Shown here: piece after piece, positions 1 through 8,774 of the stretch
Layout of the letters: each line of letters begins with the position of its first letter
Numbering within the stretch: position 1 is the stretch's first letter
Assembly (NCBI GenBank): GCA_963669155.1
Contig: OZ022592.1
Span: 21,389,218-21,453,217, forward strand
Source of the DNA: Arbacia lixula
Lineage: Eukaryota > Echinodermata > Echinoidea > Arbacioida > Arbaciidae
Length of the DNA stretch: 64,000 nucleotides
Reading direction: 5' to 3'
Notes under the pieces: generated by a model
What the model was told of the DNA's origin: nothing
Seen by the model: only the letters and a program-made list of their open reading frames with translations
The model's database searches: none
Position numbers and translations under genes: made by a program

Positions 1-338
1 AATTATCAATGAAATTGATCGCTATTTTATAGAATATTACAATTGTGAATGTAATGGCATATTAATTGAAAATATTTAATCTATAAAGGATCGCTAATTG
101 AATTGAAAGAACTATCAAAATGTTCATTTATCTGTCTAATTAGTGCATCTTTCCGCAAGTACTAACCATAACGAAAGTATGTTTAAATAGGATGCCCTAT
201 ATAAGAATGTCCAAGCAAGCTAATGATAGTTAGTGATAATAGGTGTAGGTTAGATTAGGCTTATTGTTAGATTAGGAGTAGGCTAGGATTAGGACTAGGC
301 TATTCAAGTATGTATTAAGTAATTAATAGGATTTAATT
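1..338. other. AT-rich non-coding DNA
   Basis: No coding signal is visible. Positions 240-305 are a run of short TAGG/TTAGG-like words (such as GGATTAGGACTAGGCT) that could be degenerate telomere-like or simple-repeat sequence. Nothing else stands out. Confidence 0.5.
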
Positions 339-381
339 AAACGGGCATTCCCATTAAAAAGCGGAAATATTTTTTACAGTG
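339..381. repeat. Short mobile-element terminal fragment, copy 1
   Basis: This stretch begins ACGGGCATTCC and ends AAATATTTTTTACAGTG. Positions 710-784 begin ACGGGCGTTCC and end in nearly the same way, in the same orientation. ACAGTG preceded by a T-run looks like the end of a DNA transposon or MITE. The family is not identified. Confidence 0.4.
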
Positions 382-511
382 ATAGGAAGTCGACTTGAAT
401 TAACGGTTACCTTAACAAAGTCAATGTCAAAGAACAGGAATTCCATTAATTTAACAACATTTTATTACATGATAAATACAGGAAAGGACTGTCAATTTAC
501 AGAGCACTTAT

Positions 512-680
512 TAACGGGAACCTGTATTTTAATGAGGCTGTATAAAAACGGGAATGCGACACTGTTAAATAACAAGTCGGTCAATAACGGGAACCTGTAT
601 TTTAATGAGGCTGTATAATAACGGGAATGCGAAACTGTTCAATAACAAGGTGGTCAATAACGGGAACCTGTAAATTTACA
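512..680. repeat. 73-bp tandem repeat, about 2.3 copies
   Basis: The word TAACGGGAACCTG begins at 512, 585 and 658, a spacing of exactly 73 bp. The third copy breaks off after about 20 bases. The copies differ by a few substitutions. The repeat sits between the two ACAGTG-type ends at 339-381 and 710-784, so it may be internal sequence of one mobile element. Confidence 0.8.
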
Positions 681-709
681 CTGACTGTAAAAACACTGTA
701 TGAGGATTT

Positions 710-784
710 AAAAAAACGGGCGTTCCTGGCGTCCCGGACTGCCAGGAAATTTCCCGTAAAAAAACGGTAATATTTTTTACAGTG
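710..784. repeat. Mobile-element terminus with hairpin, copy 2
   Basis: The stretch holds a perfect 8-bp stem (TTCCTGGC at 723-730, GCCAGGAA at 741-748) and ends TATTTTTTACAGTG. It abuts the interior of a U repeat exactly at 784/785, so U sequence to its left has been lost or displaced. No target duplication could be identified. Confidence 0.45.
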
Positions 785-1380
785 CATGTTTATAAAGAGC
801 GTTATCATGTATGTTGTATCATTCCATACTGAATCCACAGCAAATGGTCGATGCTATCGTATCAGCTGTCTTCTAGTAGTTTGACTTTGGCATCAGAGCT
901 CGGATTCTTTTATCTAAGACTAGAACTTTTTTTTTGTTCAAATTACATTGTAGAGCAAACGTCTCAGCACCTGTGCTTAAATCTCTGCGTGGTACACGAA
1001 AGCTCAAGTTTGAAGTCGGACGAACTTTTGTAAAGTAGCTGATCAAGGTAAGATGGCCTTCTTTTAAACCAATCCTTCGTTTTACTTTGACCATGATGAC
1101 GACGCTGAACACATTTCTCTTTCCGTGAGAGAGAAAGGGGTGGGTGGGGCCAGTAACACAGTTGGAAAAAGAGAAAGGATGAGAAGAGAAGAGAAGAGAA
1201 AGAGAGAGAGAGAGAGAGTGGAAGGATGCAGAGAGTTCTCTTTTCTGCTTTTCCTTTGTCTCTGTCTCTGTATGTCTGTCTGTCTGTCTTTCTTTCATCC
1301 ATTTTCTCTCTCTCCCTCTCTACCCCCCCCCCCCCCCTCTCTCTCTCCGTCTCGCCCTATTCCTCATCTCCGTCTTAAAT
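785..1380. repeat. U repeat, partial unit (right part)
   Basis: This matches 3418-4141 of the next unit with an internal deletion. It starts inside the 92-residue ORF region (CATGTTTATAAAGAGC), which has stops here. It runs through the GA-rich then CT-rich low-complexity segment (about 1125-1350) to the hairpin that opens the next unit at 1381. It is truncated on the left by the mobile-element end at 784. Confidence 0.85.
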
Positions 1381-1418
1381 TAGAAGGTGATCTGTCGGTT
1401 ACGACAGATCACCTTCTA
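1381..1418. other. Perfect hairpin at a U-unit start
   Basis: Arms at 1381-1397 and 1402-1418 are 17 bp and perfectly complementary around a 4-base loop GTTA (stem core GGTGATCTGTCG). The same hairpin recurs at 63697-63734 and in decayed form at other U and V unit starts. Confidence 0.9.
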
Positions 1419-2660
1419 CATTGTTCTAATTTCGCTAGAATTTTCTTTCTTACTTTTATTCCATGCCCCCCACTTTTTTGTGGCATCTATATCTCAACAA
1501 TGCACCTGTCATGTTTCACCAAATTTTAATCATGTATAGGTATGTTTGTGAACATGTTCCCGCAACATTTCCAAGGTCATTTTATAATCGTGACGTCATC
1601 TACGAGCAATTTAATCAAAACCAATTATTTGATATATCTCTTGAACTAATAATTTATATGTTATGAAATTTGACATGCATGAAGTTAACGACGTGACAAT
1701 TAATTTCAATAAATGAAAACGCGCGCGTACGCGTACTTTAGCGCAATAACGCGCGCGCAAATTTTAAAAATGCTCTAAATCAACTAAAAATTGTTTTGCA
1801 TATGTTTCAGGCCATTTCTAGCATTTCAAAAATTTCCGCGCGTTAGCGCGTTTTTCCGTGCGTTACGCGTACACAGCCTCAAAATTCCGTTGTTTTTTTT
1901 TTTTTTTACTAATTTTATGTTTTTGACACTACTAACATCACATCCTGCAATTATTGAGCCATTTCCATGCATTAACATGGTCGTGCGGGTACGTTAAAGT
2001 TGAAAGTCTGCGCGTGCGTGAATACGATTTTTTGTGCAAATATTGCAAAAAACGTGACTGTCTTCAAGCGGCCATAGCTCCTCAGAATGGCTGATGACCC
2101 CCATTTTTTTTAATATTCGGAAAGAGTATGAAATATAGATGTGATTTTATTTGTCATTTTACTGTTATATACATCGCGACGTCATCAAATTGCCATATGA
2201 ATCAAAAAATGAATTTTCATGTATGACGTCCGATCTTTTTTCACTCGCTTTTCCGTATCTCAGTAATTCTTGATCATTTTTCTCCCAAGTTTCAGTATGT
2301 TGTGCCTAAGACATTGTTCTGTGGTAGGGTTGCCTTCATTTTTCATTTTTAACACGTCTTCAAGGTGTAAATTTGATTATAGGCATTAATATCAAAAGCG
2401 AACGTATGTACGTGTAATGTCAATGGGAGAGTCATTTATTTGAAATCATAATTGACATGACGATCTTTTAGGAGCTGTATGTTGCTTATGTTTTGACATT
2501 TTAATCTGTAATTTAGTATGTTGTAGCTGAGTATTCTAGCTTTTTGGGTCTTTGTCTCCGTTTATCAATCAGATGTCGGGATCATGGCCGAATTTCAGCT
2601 TCAATATCGACTTGTATAAATCATTCTAGACCCAGTTGTGTTTGCACGTGTTAAGTGAAT

Positions 2661-2736
2661 GGGAAGATTTGTGGCTCAATGTGTAAGGCGCTGTTTTAAG
2701 AACGCGAGGCCCCCGGCTCGAATCGTGGTGTGGGAA
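2661..2736 (+). other. tRNA-like Pol III module (in U)
   Basis: A box A-like word TGGCTCAATG (2673-2682) is followed about 35 bp later by a box B-like word GGCTCGAATCG. Box A here has lost one G of the consensus. The clover-leaf does not close well, so this is a tRNA-derived module and not a functional tRNA gene. Confidence 0.5.
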
Positions 2737-3238
2737 GAGTCAATTTTTCTATTCCTTTTGCAATGTTTACTTTGCCACCTTCTTCTGTTCTATCCATCAC
2801 TTTGTCATTCTCTTTGATATTTTCTTTCCCTTTTTTCCCTCTCATCCCTTTATCTTACATGACTATTAATTACATGTTGTCTACATTATATTTGAACACT
2901 TAGGCAAATCTTTGCAATGTTAGTATGTTGTAGGTGTGCTATGAGATTTCGTTCGCGTTGCCTTTGATTTCTTATGAATAGATAGTGTCACCGTGGAAGG
3001 TCCATGGTGTCACCGTGCATTACCATCCCATGTCTGTGAACGAAATTGACAATACAGACCACCTTATACTTGTCCACAAGTATGTCTCGTTCAACTTGTT
3101 TCTTGCAGAGTCAATTCTCTCAGCTTTATGTAGCTCACAACCGTACTCATATACTTGCTGATTACGTTACAGTGCTGCCGTGCGTTTTCTATGACCGCGA
3201 TATCAGCTAACATGAACATGATGACGAAATGATGTCAA

Positions 3239-3517
3239 ATGTTAAAATGTATGTCGCAATATCATACAAGGTCCTGGATGGTACGATCGAGGTTTCACCG
3301 GAAGTATCGCGCAACAAAGACAGAAAAAAATGTTATGAACTGTGGTCTCCTGCACAGGAAGAAAAGCAGCACAACAGTAGCTGAGTCATACACGCGAGCC
3401 AAAACGAAACCATTTACCATGTTTATAAAGAGCGTTATCATGTATGTTGTATCATTCCATACTGAATGCACAGCAAATGGTCGACGCTATCGTATCAGCT
3501 GTTTTCTAGTAGGTTGA
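3239..3517 (+). CDS. Hypothetical 92-residue ORF of the U repeat
   Basis: The ORF is ATG-started, basic, and present in all four well-preserved U copies at the same place (also 32870, 35567, 62927). I recognise no domain. Differences among copies are mostly amino-acid changing in this frame. An overlapping frame from 3247 (starting MYVAISYKVLDGTI, about 46 codons) shows some silent differences and could be the older reading frame, but it carries a TGA in the 32.9-kb copy. It may be a decayed exon carried by the repeat, or chance openness. Expression is not supported. Confidence 0.2.
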   Translation: MLKCMSQYHTRSWMVRSRFHRKYRATKTEKNVMNCGLLHRKKSSTTVAESYTRAKTKPFTMFIKSVIMYVVSFHTECTANGRRYRISCFLVG

Positions 3518-3842
3518 CTTTGGCATCAGAGTTCGGATTCTTTTATCTAAGACTAGAACTTACATAAGCTTTGTGATAACATAAGCCTTATACAATGTAG
3601 GAGACAGTAGATTTAATATTTTGCCCAGGCGGAAATTGCATTCTTTTCTTCTTATTTTTTCAAATTGCATTGTAGAGCAAACGTCTCAGCACCTGTGCTT
3701 AAATCTCTGCGTGGTACACGAAAGATCAAGTTTGAAGTCGGACGAACTTTTGTAAAGTAGCTGATCAAGGTAAGATGGCTTTCGTTTAAACCAATCCTTC
3801 GTTTTACTTTGACCATGATGACGACGCTAGACACATTTCTCT

Positions 3843-4115
3843 TTCCGTGAGAGAGAAAGGGGTGGGTGGGGCCAGTAAAACAGTTGAAAAAAGAGAAAGG
3901 ATGAGAAGAGAAGTGAAGAGAGAGAGAGAGAGAGAGAAAGAGAAGGAGAAAGAGAGACAGAGAGAGAGAGAGAGAGTGGAAGGATGCAGAGAGTTCTCTT
4001 TTTTCTGTTTTTCCTTTGTCTCTGTCTCTGTATGTCTGTCTGTCCGTCTGTCTCTCATCCATTCTCTCTCTCTCCCTCTCTATCCCCCCCCCCCTCTCTC
4101 TCTACGTCTCGCCCT
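3843..4115. repeat. GA-rich tract followed by CT-rich tract
   Basis: A purine run of GAGA-type repeats switches within about 60 bp to a pyrimidine run (CTCT, CTGT and a C-tract). The two halves are imperfectly complementary and could fold back. The same feature lies at about 1125-1350, 33472-33680, 36180-36475 and 63455-63665. Open frames on both strands here are low-complexity artefacts. Confidence 0.8.
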
Positions 4116-4177
4116 ATTCCTCATCTCCGCCTTTCTTTATTAGGTGATCTGTCGTAACCGAATAAGACGGTTAGTCA

Positions 4178-4377
4178 TTTTTTTTTAGTAAACAATTCAA
4201 ATATATGTTAAATGGCTAGTCAAAGTCAAATAGCCGCTTCTAAAAGTGTGAATGTTAAGATGCTAGACTCATATCAATGACGACTAAATTATTTTTAAGT
4301 GTTAACAGTAACAGTCAGGCACAAGAGCACCGTTGCTATGGCAACACCATTGTGCCCAAAATCCTGAAATTACAGAA
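4178..4377. repeat. 330-370 bp repeat family, left of the Penelope-like insertion
   Basis: After the U end the sequence enters a repeat family recognised by an X-box-like palindrome, GTTGCTATGGCAAC at 4332-4345. The same family continues at 5562 after the insertion and recurs at 36960-38200. Confidence 0.6.
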
Positions 4378-4423
4378 ATGTAAGAAATTGTACGGAAGAT
4401 GTTGATCATCGTGGTAGTAGTAT

Positions 4424-4441
4424 CGCCAGAGTAGTAATCTG
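4424..4441. repeat. Inverted terminal word of the Penelope-like element, left
   Basis: CGCCAGAGTAGTAATCTG; its partner is at 5531-5548 in inverse orientation with 17 of 18 bases matching. Both lie just inside the target duplications, with a 33-bp tail outside the left one. Confidence 0.8.
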
Positions 4442-4491
4442 TTGTCTCACGAAAAGGCAAACTGGAGATTGCGACGTTTCGACCGCTACTG

Positions 4492-5522
4492 CTAGTCTCC
4501 GTCAGGCAATGTGGACAATAGTCGCTGCGCGCGTCTTTTATAGCGTAAGCTGCGTTCCGAAGGTGCCGGAACCGCCGCGCTGCGATTGGTCGGCGCACTC
4601 GACCAATCACTAGCCGCGGACGATGCGACGTCCGGGCGGGTAGCGGACGTCGGGGAAAGCCCCTCGGTTGGCGGCGGCGTCGCGGGCGGGCGAACACTGG
4701 CGGTAGCTGCACAATTGCTACAGTGGTTAGAAGCGGGCGTCGGAAGGCGGTCAAGCGGAGAGTTACGGGTGGTCGCGGGTGGCGCATTGCGGCGGATGGT
4801 CGGAAGCCATTCCTCGGGGATCTCAATGCCGTTATCCCTATTGATGTTATTCGGATGTAAGCGGATTTGGATAGCCTCTTTAACACGCCGTGTGTACCAG
4901 TGCTTATCCCGCGCTATGCAGCTTCCCGCGTCCCAATTAGGAGGGTGATCTGCATTCCAAGCATGCTCTGCGACTGCCGAACTATCTATGCGTCGATGCT
5001 TGACATCTCTGCGGTGCTCTACCATTTTTTCGCTGACGGGTCTACCCGTTTCCCCGATGTACACCTTGTCACAAGTCCCGCATGGAATCTTGTAGACAAC
5101 GCCATCGAGTCTGTCGGGTATCGCGGGGTCCTTAGGGCGCACTAGCTGCTTACGAATGGTAGTATCGGACTTGAAAACGGCGCGTATGCTATGCTTCTCT
5201 AAACGTCGGCGAAGCTAGCGGGAAATCGAATCGACAAACGGTAGAACAACGGTAGACTTGTACTGCATAATCTCTTTGTTGGTAGAGTTCTTCCTCTTAG
5301 TCACGCGGTTGAGGAAAAAGCGCGGGTAACCATTGGAAACTAGAGCGGAAGCAATGCGTTGTTTCTCAATGGAAGTGCAGTGCGGCTTAGAAACAATGCG
5401 CGATGCCCTGTCATAAAGGCATTTAACGACCCCGCGTTTGACGGATTGGGGATGATGCGAATCGTAAGCTAGGTATTGTCGCGGTGCACCAGTGTATCGA
5501 GAAAGGCGATGCGGCTATTGTC
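4492..5522 (-). pseudogene. Penelope-like RT C-terminus plus GIY-YIG endonuclease, disrupted
   Basis: The minus strand starts with the RT tail (IAFLDTLVHRDN), typical of the end of a Penelope-like RT domain. It breaks frame near 5470, apparently with loss of the following VYRKPT-type segment, and continues in another frame. An in-frame TAG sits at 5215-5217. From about 5142 to 4492 the frame is open for 216 codons. Residues about 14-48 form the endonuclease core: VVYKIPCGTC (GIY position, with the CxxC of this family) and VYIGETGR (YIG plus conserved Arg). It continues with EH and AEHAWNADH histidines. The Pro/Ala/Ser-rich tail ends RRAQRLLSTLPDGD, like other elements of the group. The endonuclease nicks the target for RT priming in intact elements. 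Confidence 0.85.
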
Positions 5523-5530
5523 TTCCGTCT

Positions 5531-5548
5531 CAGATTACTACTCTAGCG
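5531..5548. repeat. Inverted terminal word of the Penelope-like element, right
   Basis: CAGATTACTACTCTAGCG is the inverse of 4424-4441 with one mismatch and directly abuts the right target-site duplication. It shows that the 5'-truncated end carries a short inverted copy of the element's 3' terminal sequence. Confidence 0.8.
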
Positions 5549-5920
5549 ATGTAAGAAATTGCCATATATTTCATATATGGTGACATAAAAACACAAACTT
5601 AGTGTTTTGGTATACATTTATCGAGGTGCTCAGTTGATTCTGATTGTAATTTAAGTCATAAGAAATCACGATTATGCCTAAAAATGGAAGTTGCCATGGA
5701 AACGATATGAACCGAAAAGGCAATTTTGTTAGAAAACCATTCAAATATATGTGAAGGCACAGCAAAAAACCTAATCTGAGTTTATAGTTTTATAAATATT
5801 TAGATGCCAGAATAGTAACAATCAAGATTGAGTCATTTCTAAGTGATAGCTGTCACACATAAAATGGCTGTTGCTATGAAAACACGATAGATTAAAAAAA
5901 TATTGAACTTAAGTTAAGCT
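5549..5920. repeat. 330-370 bp repeat family, right of the insertion
   Basis: This continues the host repeat from 4377. It has GTTGCCATGGAAAC (5690-5703) and a second Mg/X-box-like motif near 5870. It aligns with the units at 37016-38170 by eye, for instance through the shared words GCTCAGTTGATTCTGATTG and ATATTTAGATGCCAGAATAG. Confidence 0.65.
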
Positions 5921-6192
5921 TAAGTCAAGCTCTATGGGGGAGGGGGAACATAAATTACAAGTTTCAGGCTACCACCTATGCTCTATTGATGTCACTGTCC
6001 AACAAACCAAAAACCATTAGATAGAAGGTCAGCATAATTATCCATTACACCACAAAATTACCAAAAATGGACACAAACGGAAATACAGTCAGAAGGTCCG
6101 GTAGATGCATGTATGTTGCATGTTCAGAATGAGGATGTAAAGCATAAGATAAGATATCTGATACAGTTAGATATTACAATGTGGTTTTACAG

Positions 6193-6241
6193 ATGTGCAG
6201 GAAGAGTCTTTGGATAGTGACAGTGATGCAGATGACAATTA
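6193..6241 (+). other. Possible terminal exon remnant with acidic tail
   Basis: TGGTTTTACAG resembles a splice acceptor. The following frame reads VQEESLDSDSDADDN and then TAA at 6239-6241. The other copy (about 39210) reads the same with one substitution but runs on past the stop position. This may be the last exon of a decayed gene or transposase. No other exon could be linked to it. Confidence 0.2.
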
Positions 6242-6719
6242 AAGTGTACTTGTAAGGGAATTTGTTTTTACATTAAGCAACAATATTTGTCATGACCTGG
6301 ACCATAATTGTCAAAAAATCTTGAAGGCTTTCATCTAGAAAGCTTGAAATTCACATTGTCATGCCAACAACCAAGTACTTCACACTGATTTCAGAACACT
6401 GTGACATGTGATGACATTAAATGACTTGGATTTTTATTTTAGTCACCTAATATATGGAACTAAGCACTTTCATAGAGTTTTGACAGGGTAAAATTACAAA
6501 TATGTCATTTTATAAAATTCGATTAATTGATTGATTAGTTGTCATGACAATCGCTTCACACTAACATCAACTATAGGTTTGAGAGGAAACATGCACATTA
6601 TGATATCTTATGGTTTATTAGAAAGAAAACAAAAGGATTAAAGAGTGAACCGGGAGAGAGATAGGATTTTGATGTGTACCTCGTATGTGCTTTGCACTTC
6701 TACTTCATATATTATATCA

Positions 6720-7660
6720 TGCTGTTGTCATGGCAACTATCCAATTAGAAATGACCATAAACACCTAACAATACCATAATATTGATTTCCATCATTTAAA
6801 AACCTAAGCCATCATAATACCAGAAACTGATGGTAAGTTTTCTTCTCCCTATTTGTATAATATATTGAATATGTTCATTGAAATAACCTTCTCTGTAACT
6901 TTACCATAGCAATGACCATATTTTGACCGGGAACTTGACCTTAAATTACCAATATTCTAATGAAAATCAACTGGGTTCCTTGCAAAATGTATATTTAGAC
7001 AATAATCATTTTTTTTATGCTACCATATGGCAAATATAAGGCACTTTCTTATATTCCTGTAATTAAGTATTTGGGCACCACGGTGTTGTCATAGCAACAT
7101 TCGCTAATATGCGTGACAGTTATTAATTTAGGAATGACTAAATCTTGATTGTTGCTATTGTGGTATCTAGATATTCATGAAACTATGAACTAGAATTAGG
7201 TTTTTTGCTACTTATTTACATATATCTGAATGTTTTTTTCTAAAACAAAATGCCTTTTTTGTATATTGTTTCCATGACAACAACTATTTCTTGGTATGAT
7301 CATGACCTTACATGACTTAAATTCTGATCAGAATCAACTGGGCATAGCAACAGTCATTCTATGCGTGACAGTTATCACTTAAAAATGACTCAGTCTTGAG
7401 TGCTACTATTCTAGAATCTAAATATTTATCAAACTATAAACTAGGATGATTTATTTTCTGTGTGTTAACATATATTTAATGGTTTTCTAACAAAATTGTT
7501 TTTTGGGGTTCACATCGTTTCCATGGCAGCTTCCATTTTTAGTCATGATCGTGATCTCTAACGACTTAAATTACAATCGGAATCAACTGGGCACCTTGAT
7601 CAATGTATTCGCAGACACTTATTTTGTGTTTTCATGTCACCATGTCAGATATATATGGTA
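6720..7660. repeat. 330-370 bp repeat family, inverted units
   Basis: These units are the reverse complement of the 5549-5920 type, recognised by GTTGTCATGGCAAC (6724-6737), GTTGTCATAGCAAC (7085-7098) and the shared ATCTTGATTGTTGCTATT and TTTGCTACTTATTTACAT words. The family is therefore present in both orientations around 5920-6720. Confidence 0.6.
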
Positions 7661-7713
7661 ATTTCTTATACTTTGGTAATTTTAATATGATTTTTAACAC
7701 TTGGTTCCTTTTT

Positions 7714-8405
7714 GTCTCGCCTGAACAAAGTTCGGCAGAGACATAGTAATCACTTTTCCTGTTAGTCTGTTGGTCTGTTACAAACATTTTAAAGTTTTTG
7801 TTTAACTTGCTTTCATTTCTTTTTTTCTGCATCAATTGTGATCAACCTTGGTACAAATGATCCTTGGGTAATACCACATGTGTCTTCATGAGGATGATGT
7901 GGTCAATGGTCATCTAGGGGTCAAAAGGTCAAATGATATGAGGCCGTGTTCATCATTTTTCTCAAAGTTTTCGTTTGACTTGCTCTCATTTCTTTATTTC
8001 TGCATCAATTGTGATCACACTTGGTACAAATGATCCTTGGTTAATACCACATGAGTCTTCATTAAGATAATGTGGTCATAGGTTATCTAGGGGTCAAAAT
8101 ATCAAATGATATTAGACCATGTCCATCATTTTTTAAAGTATGTTATTAACTAAAAGACGTTTCTTTACTTCAGGTCGGATCAAACTTGACACAGATGTGC
8201 CGGGGCTTGTTCTTAAAGTTTTGGTTTAACTTGCTCTTAGGTTTTTTTTTTTGCATTAATTATGTTCATACTTGGTCCAAATGATCCTTGGGTAATACCG
8301 CATGTGTGTTGATGAGGGTGATGAGGTCAAAGGTCATCTAGGCACCATTTTAAATATTTGAAAAAAAACTTAGCATTGTTTATTGATTGCGAAATCAGGC
8401 GAGAC
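7714..8405. mobile_element. Possible MITE-like element with 11-bp terminal inverted repeats
   Basis: GTCTCGCCTGA (7714-7724) is the exact inverse of TCAGGCGAGAC (8395-8405). The interior holds three degenerate copies of a roughly 170-250 bp repeat (starting near 7796, 7968 and 8218), marked by GGTACAAATGATCCTTGG. A perfect 16-bp palindrome GTGGTTCGCGAACCAC (8408-8423) lies just outside the right end. No target duplication was found and no transposase is encoded. Most of it is deleted in copy B. Confidence 0.45.
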
Positions 8406-8561
8406 TCGTGGTTCGCGAACCACCTTTATCAATTTATTTCTTTTTTCTCTTCCATTTGCTCCGGGACTTTGCAATTTCTTAAACTCAGTTCAAACATGTT
8501 AAGTACAACAGTATGTACAAAGAACAAGTCACATATTCCAGGTTCAATGATGTAGAGCAAG

Positions 8562-8774
8562 ATGTATAGGTGTTCGCTGGGTGAAGGTCTCAAATCATCT
8601 CCCTTCCCTAAAAATTTCCCCTCGAGCCACATGAGAAACAACAGGATTCGGGGGTGTGGTCTAACTTATTGGGGTAACATTTGCATCTTGGATATGGGAG
8701 AAGCTAGGGGTGTTGCCTCTGCCTGGTGGCTTGACCAAGAGACAAAGAGAACGTTGTGGGAATTACTTGTATAG
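8562..8774 (+). CDS. Hypothetical 70-residue ORF shared by duplicated blocks
   Basis: An ATG-started ORF with no recognised domain. The copy at 40129-40341 differs by a single residue (K to N). The opposite strand is also open across part of it, so openness alone proves little. It could be an exon of a decayed element protein. Confidence 0.15.
   Translation: MYRCSLGEGLKSSPFPKNFPSSHMRNNRIRGCGLTYWGNICILDMGEARGVASAWWLDQETKRTLWELLV

Larger units (their letters stand above)
1381..4177. repeat. U repeat, full unit (about 2.8 kb)
   Basis: In order the unit has a hairpin (1381-1418), a TGACGTCA-containing stretch near 1590, a CpG-rich alternating tract (1717-1760), a long AT-rich middle, a tRNA-like module (2661-2736), a 92-codon ORF (3239-3517), a GA-rich then CT-rich segment (3843-4115), and a terminal part-hairpin ending in CCGAATAAGACGGTTAGTCA. 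The same order occurs at 33721-36544 and, in part, at 32065-33720 and 62388-64000. The left 1.6 kb is shared with the V satellite at 46422-55826. No transposase, integrase or reverse transcriptase was seen in it. Confidence 0.85.
4391..5548 (-). mobile_element. Truncated Penelope-like retroelement
   Basis: The insertion is bounded by a perfect 13-bp direct repeat, ATGTAAGAAATTG (4378-4390 and 5549-5561), read as a target-site duplication. The element lies on the minus strand: 5' truncated in the reverse transcriptase, with a GIY-YIG endonuclease and 3' sequence at the left. The word CGCCAGAGTAGTAATCTG (4424-4441) recurs inverted at the right edge (5531-5548) with one mismatch. A 33-bp tail (4391-4423) lies outside the left arm. 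Penelope-like elements are known for RT plus GIY-YIG proteins, terminal repeats that may be inverted, and a short extension. The RT frame is broken, so the copy is dead. Confidence 0.85.

Noticed and set aside
1125-1529. Open frames of up to about 190 codons, rich in Arg-Glu or Ser-Leu, in the GA/CT segments of U
   Set aside because: They arise from GAGA and CTCT simple repeats on both strands at once.
1381-4177. U repeat as a Helitron
   Set aside because: A hairpin is present, but I see no CTRR end next to it, no consistent A/T insertion site and no Rep/helicase.
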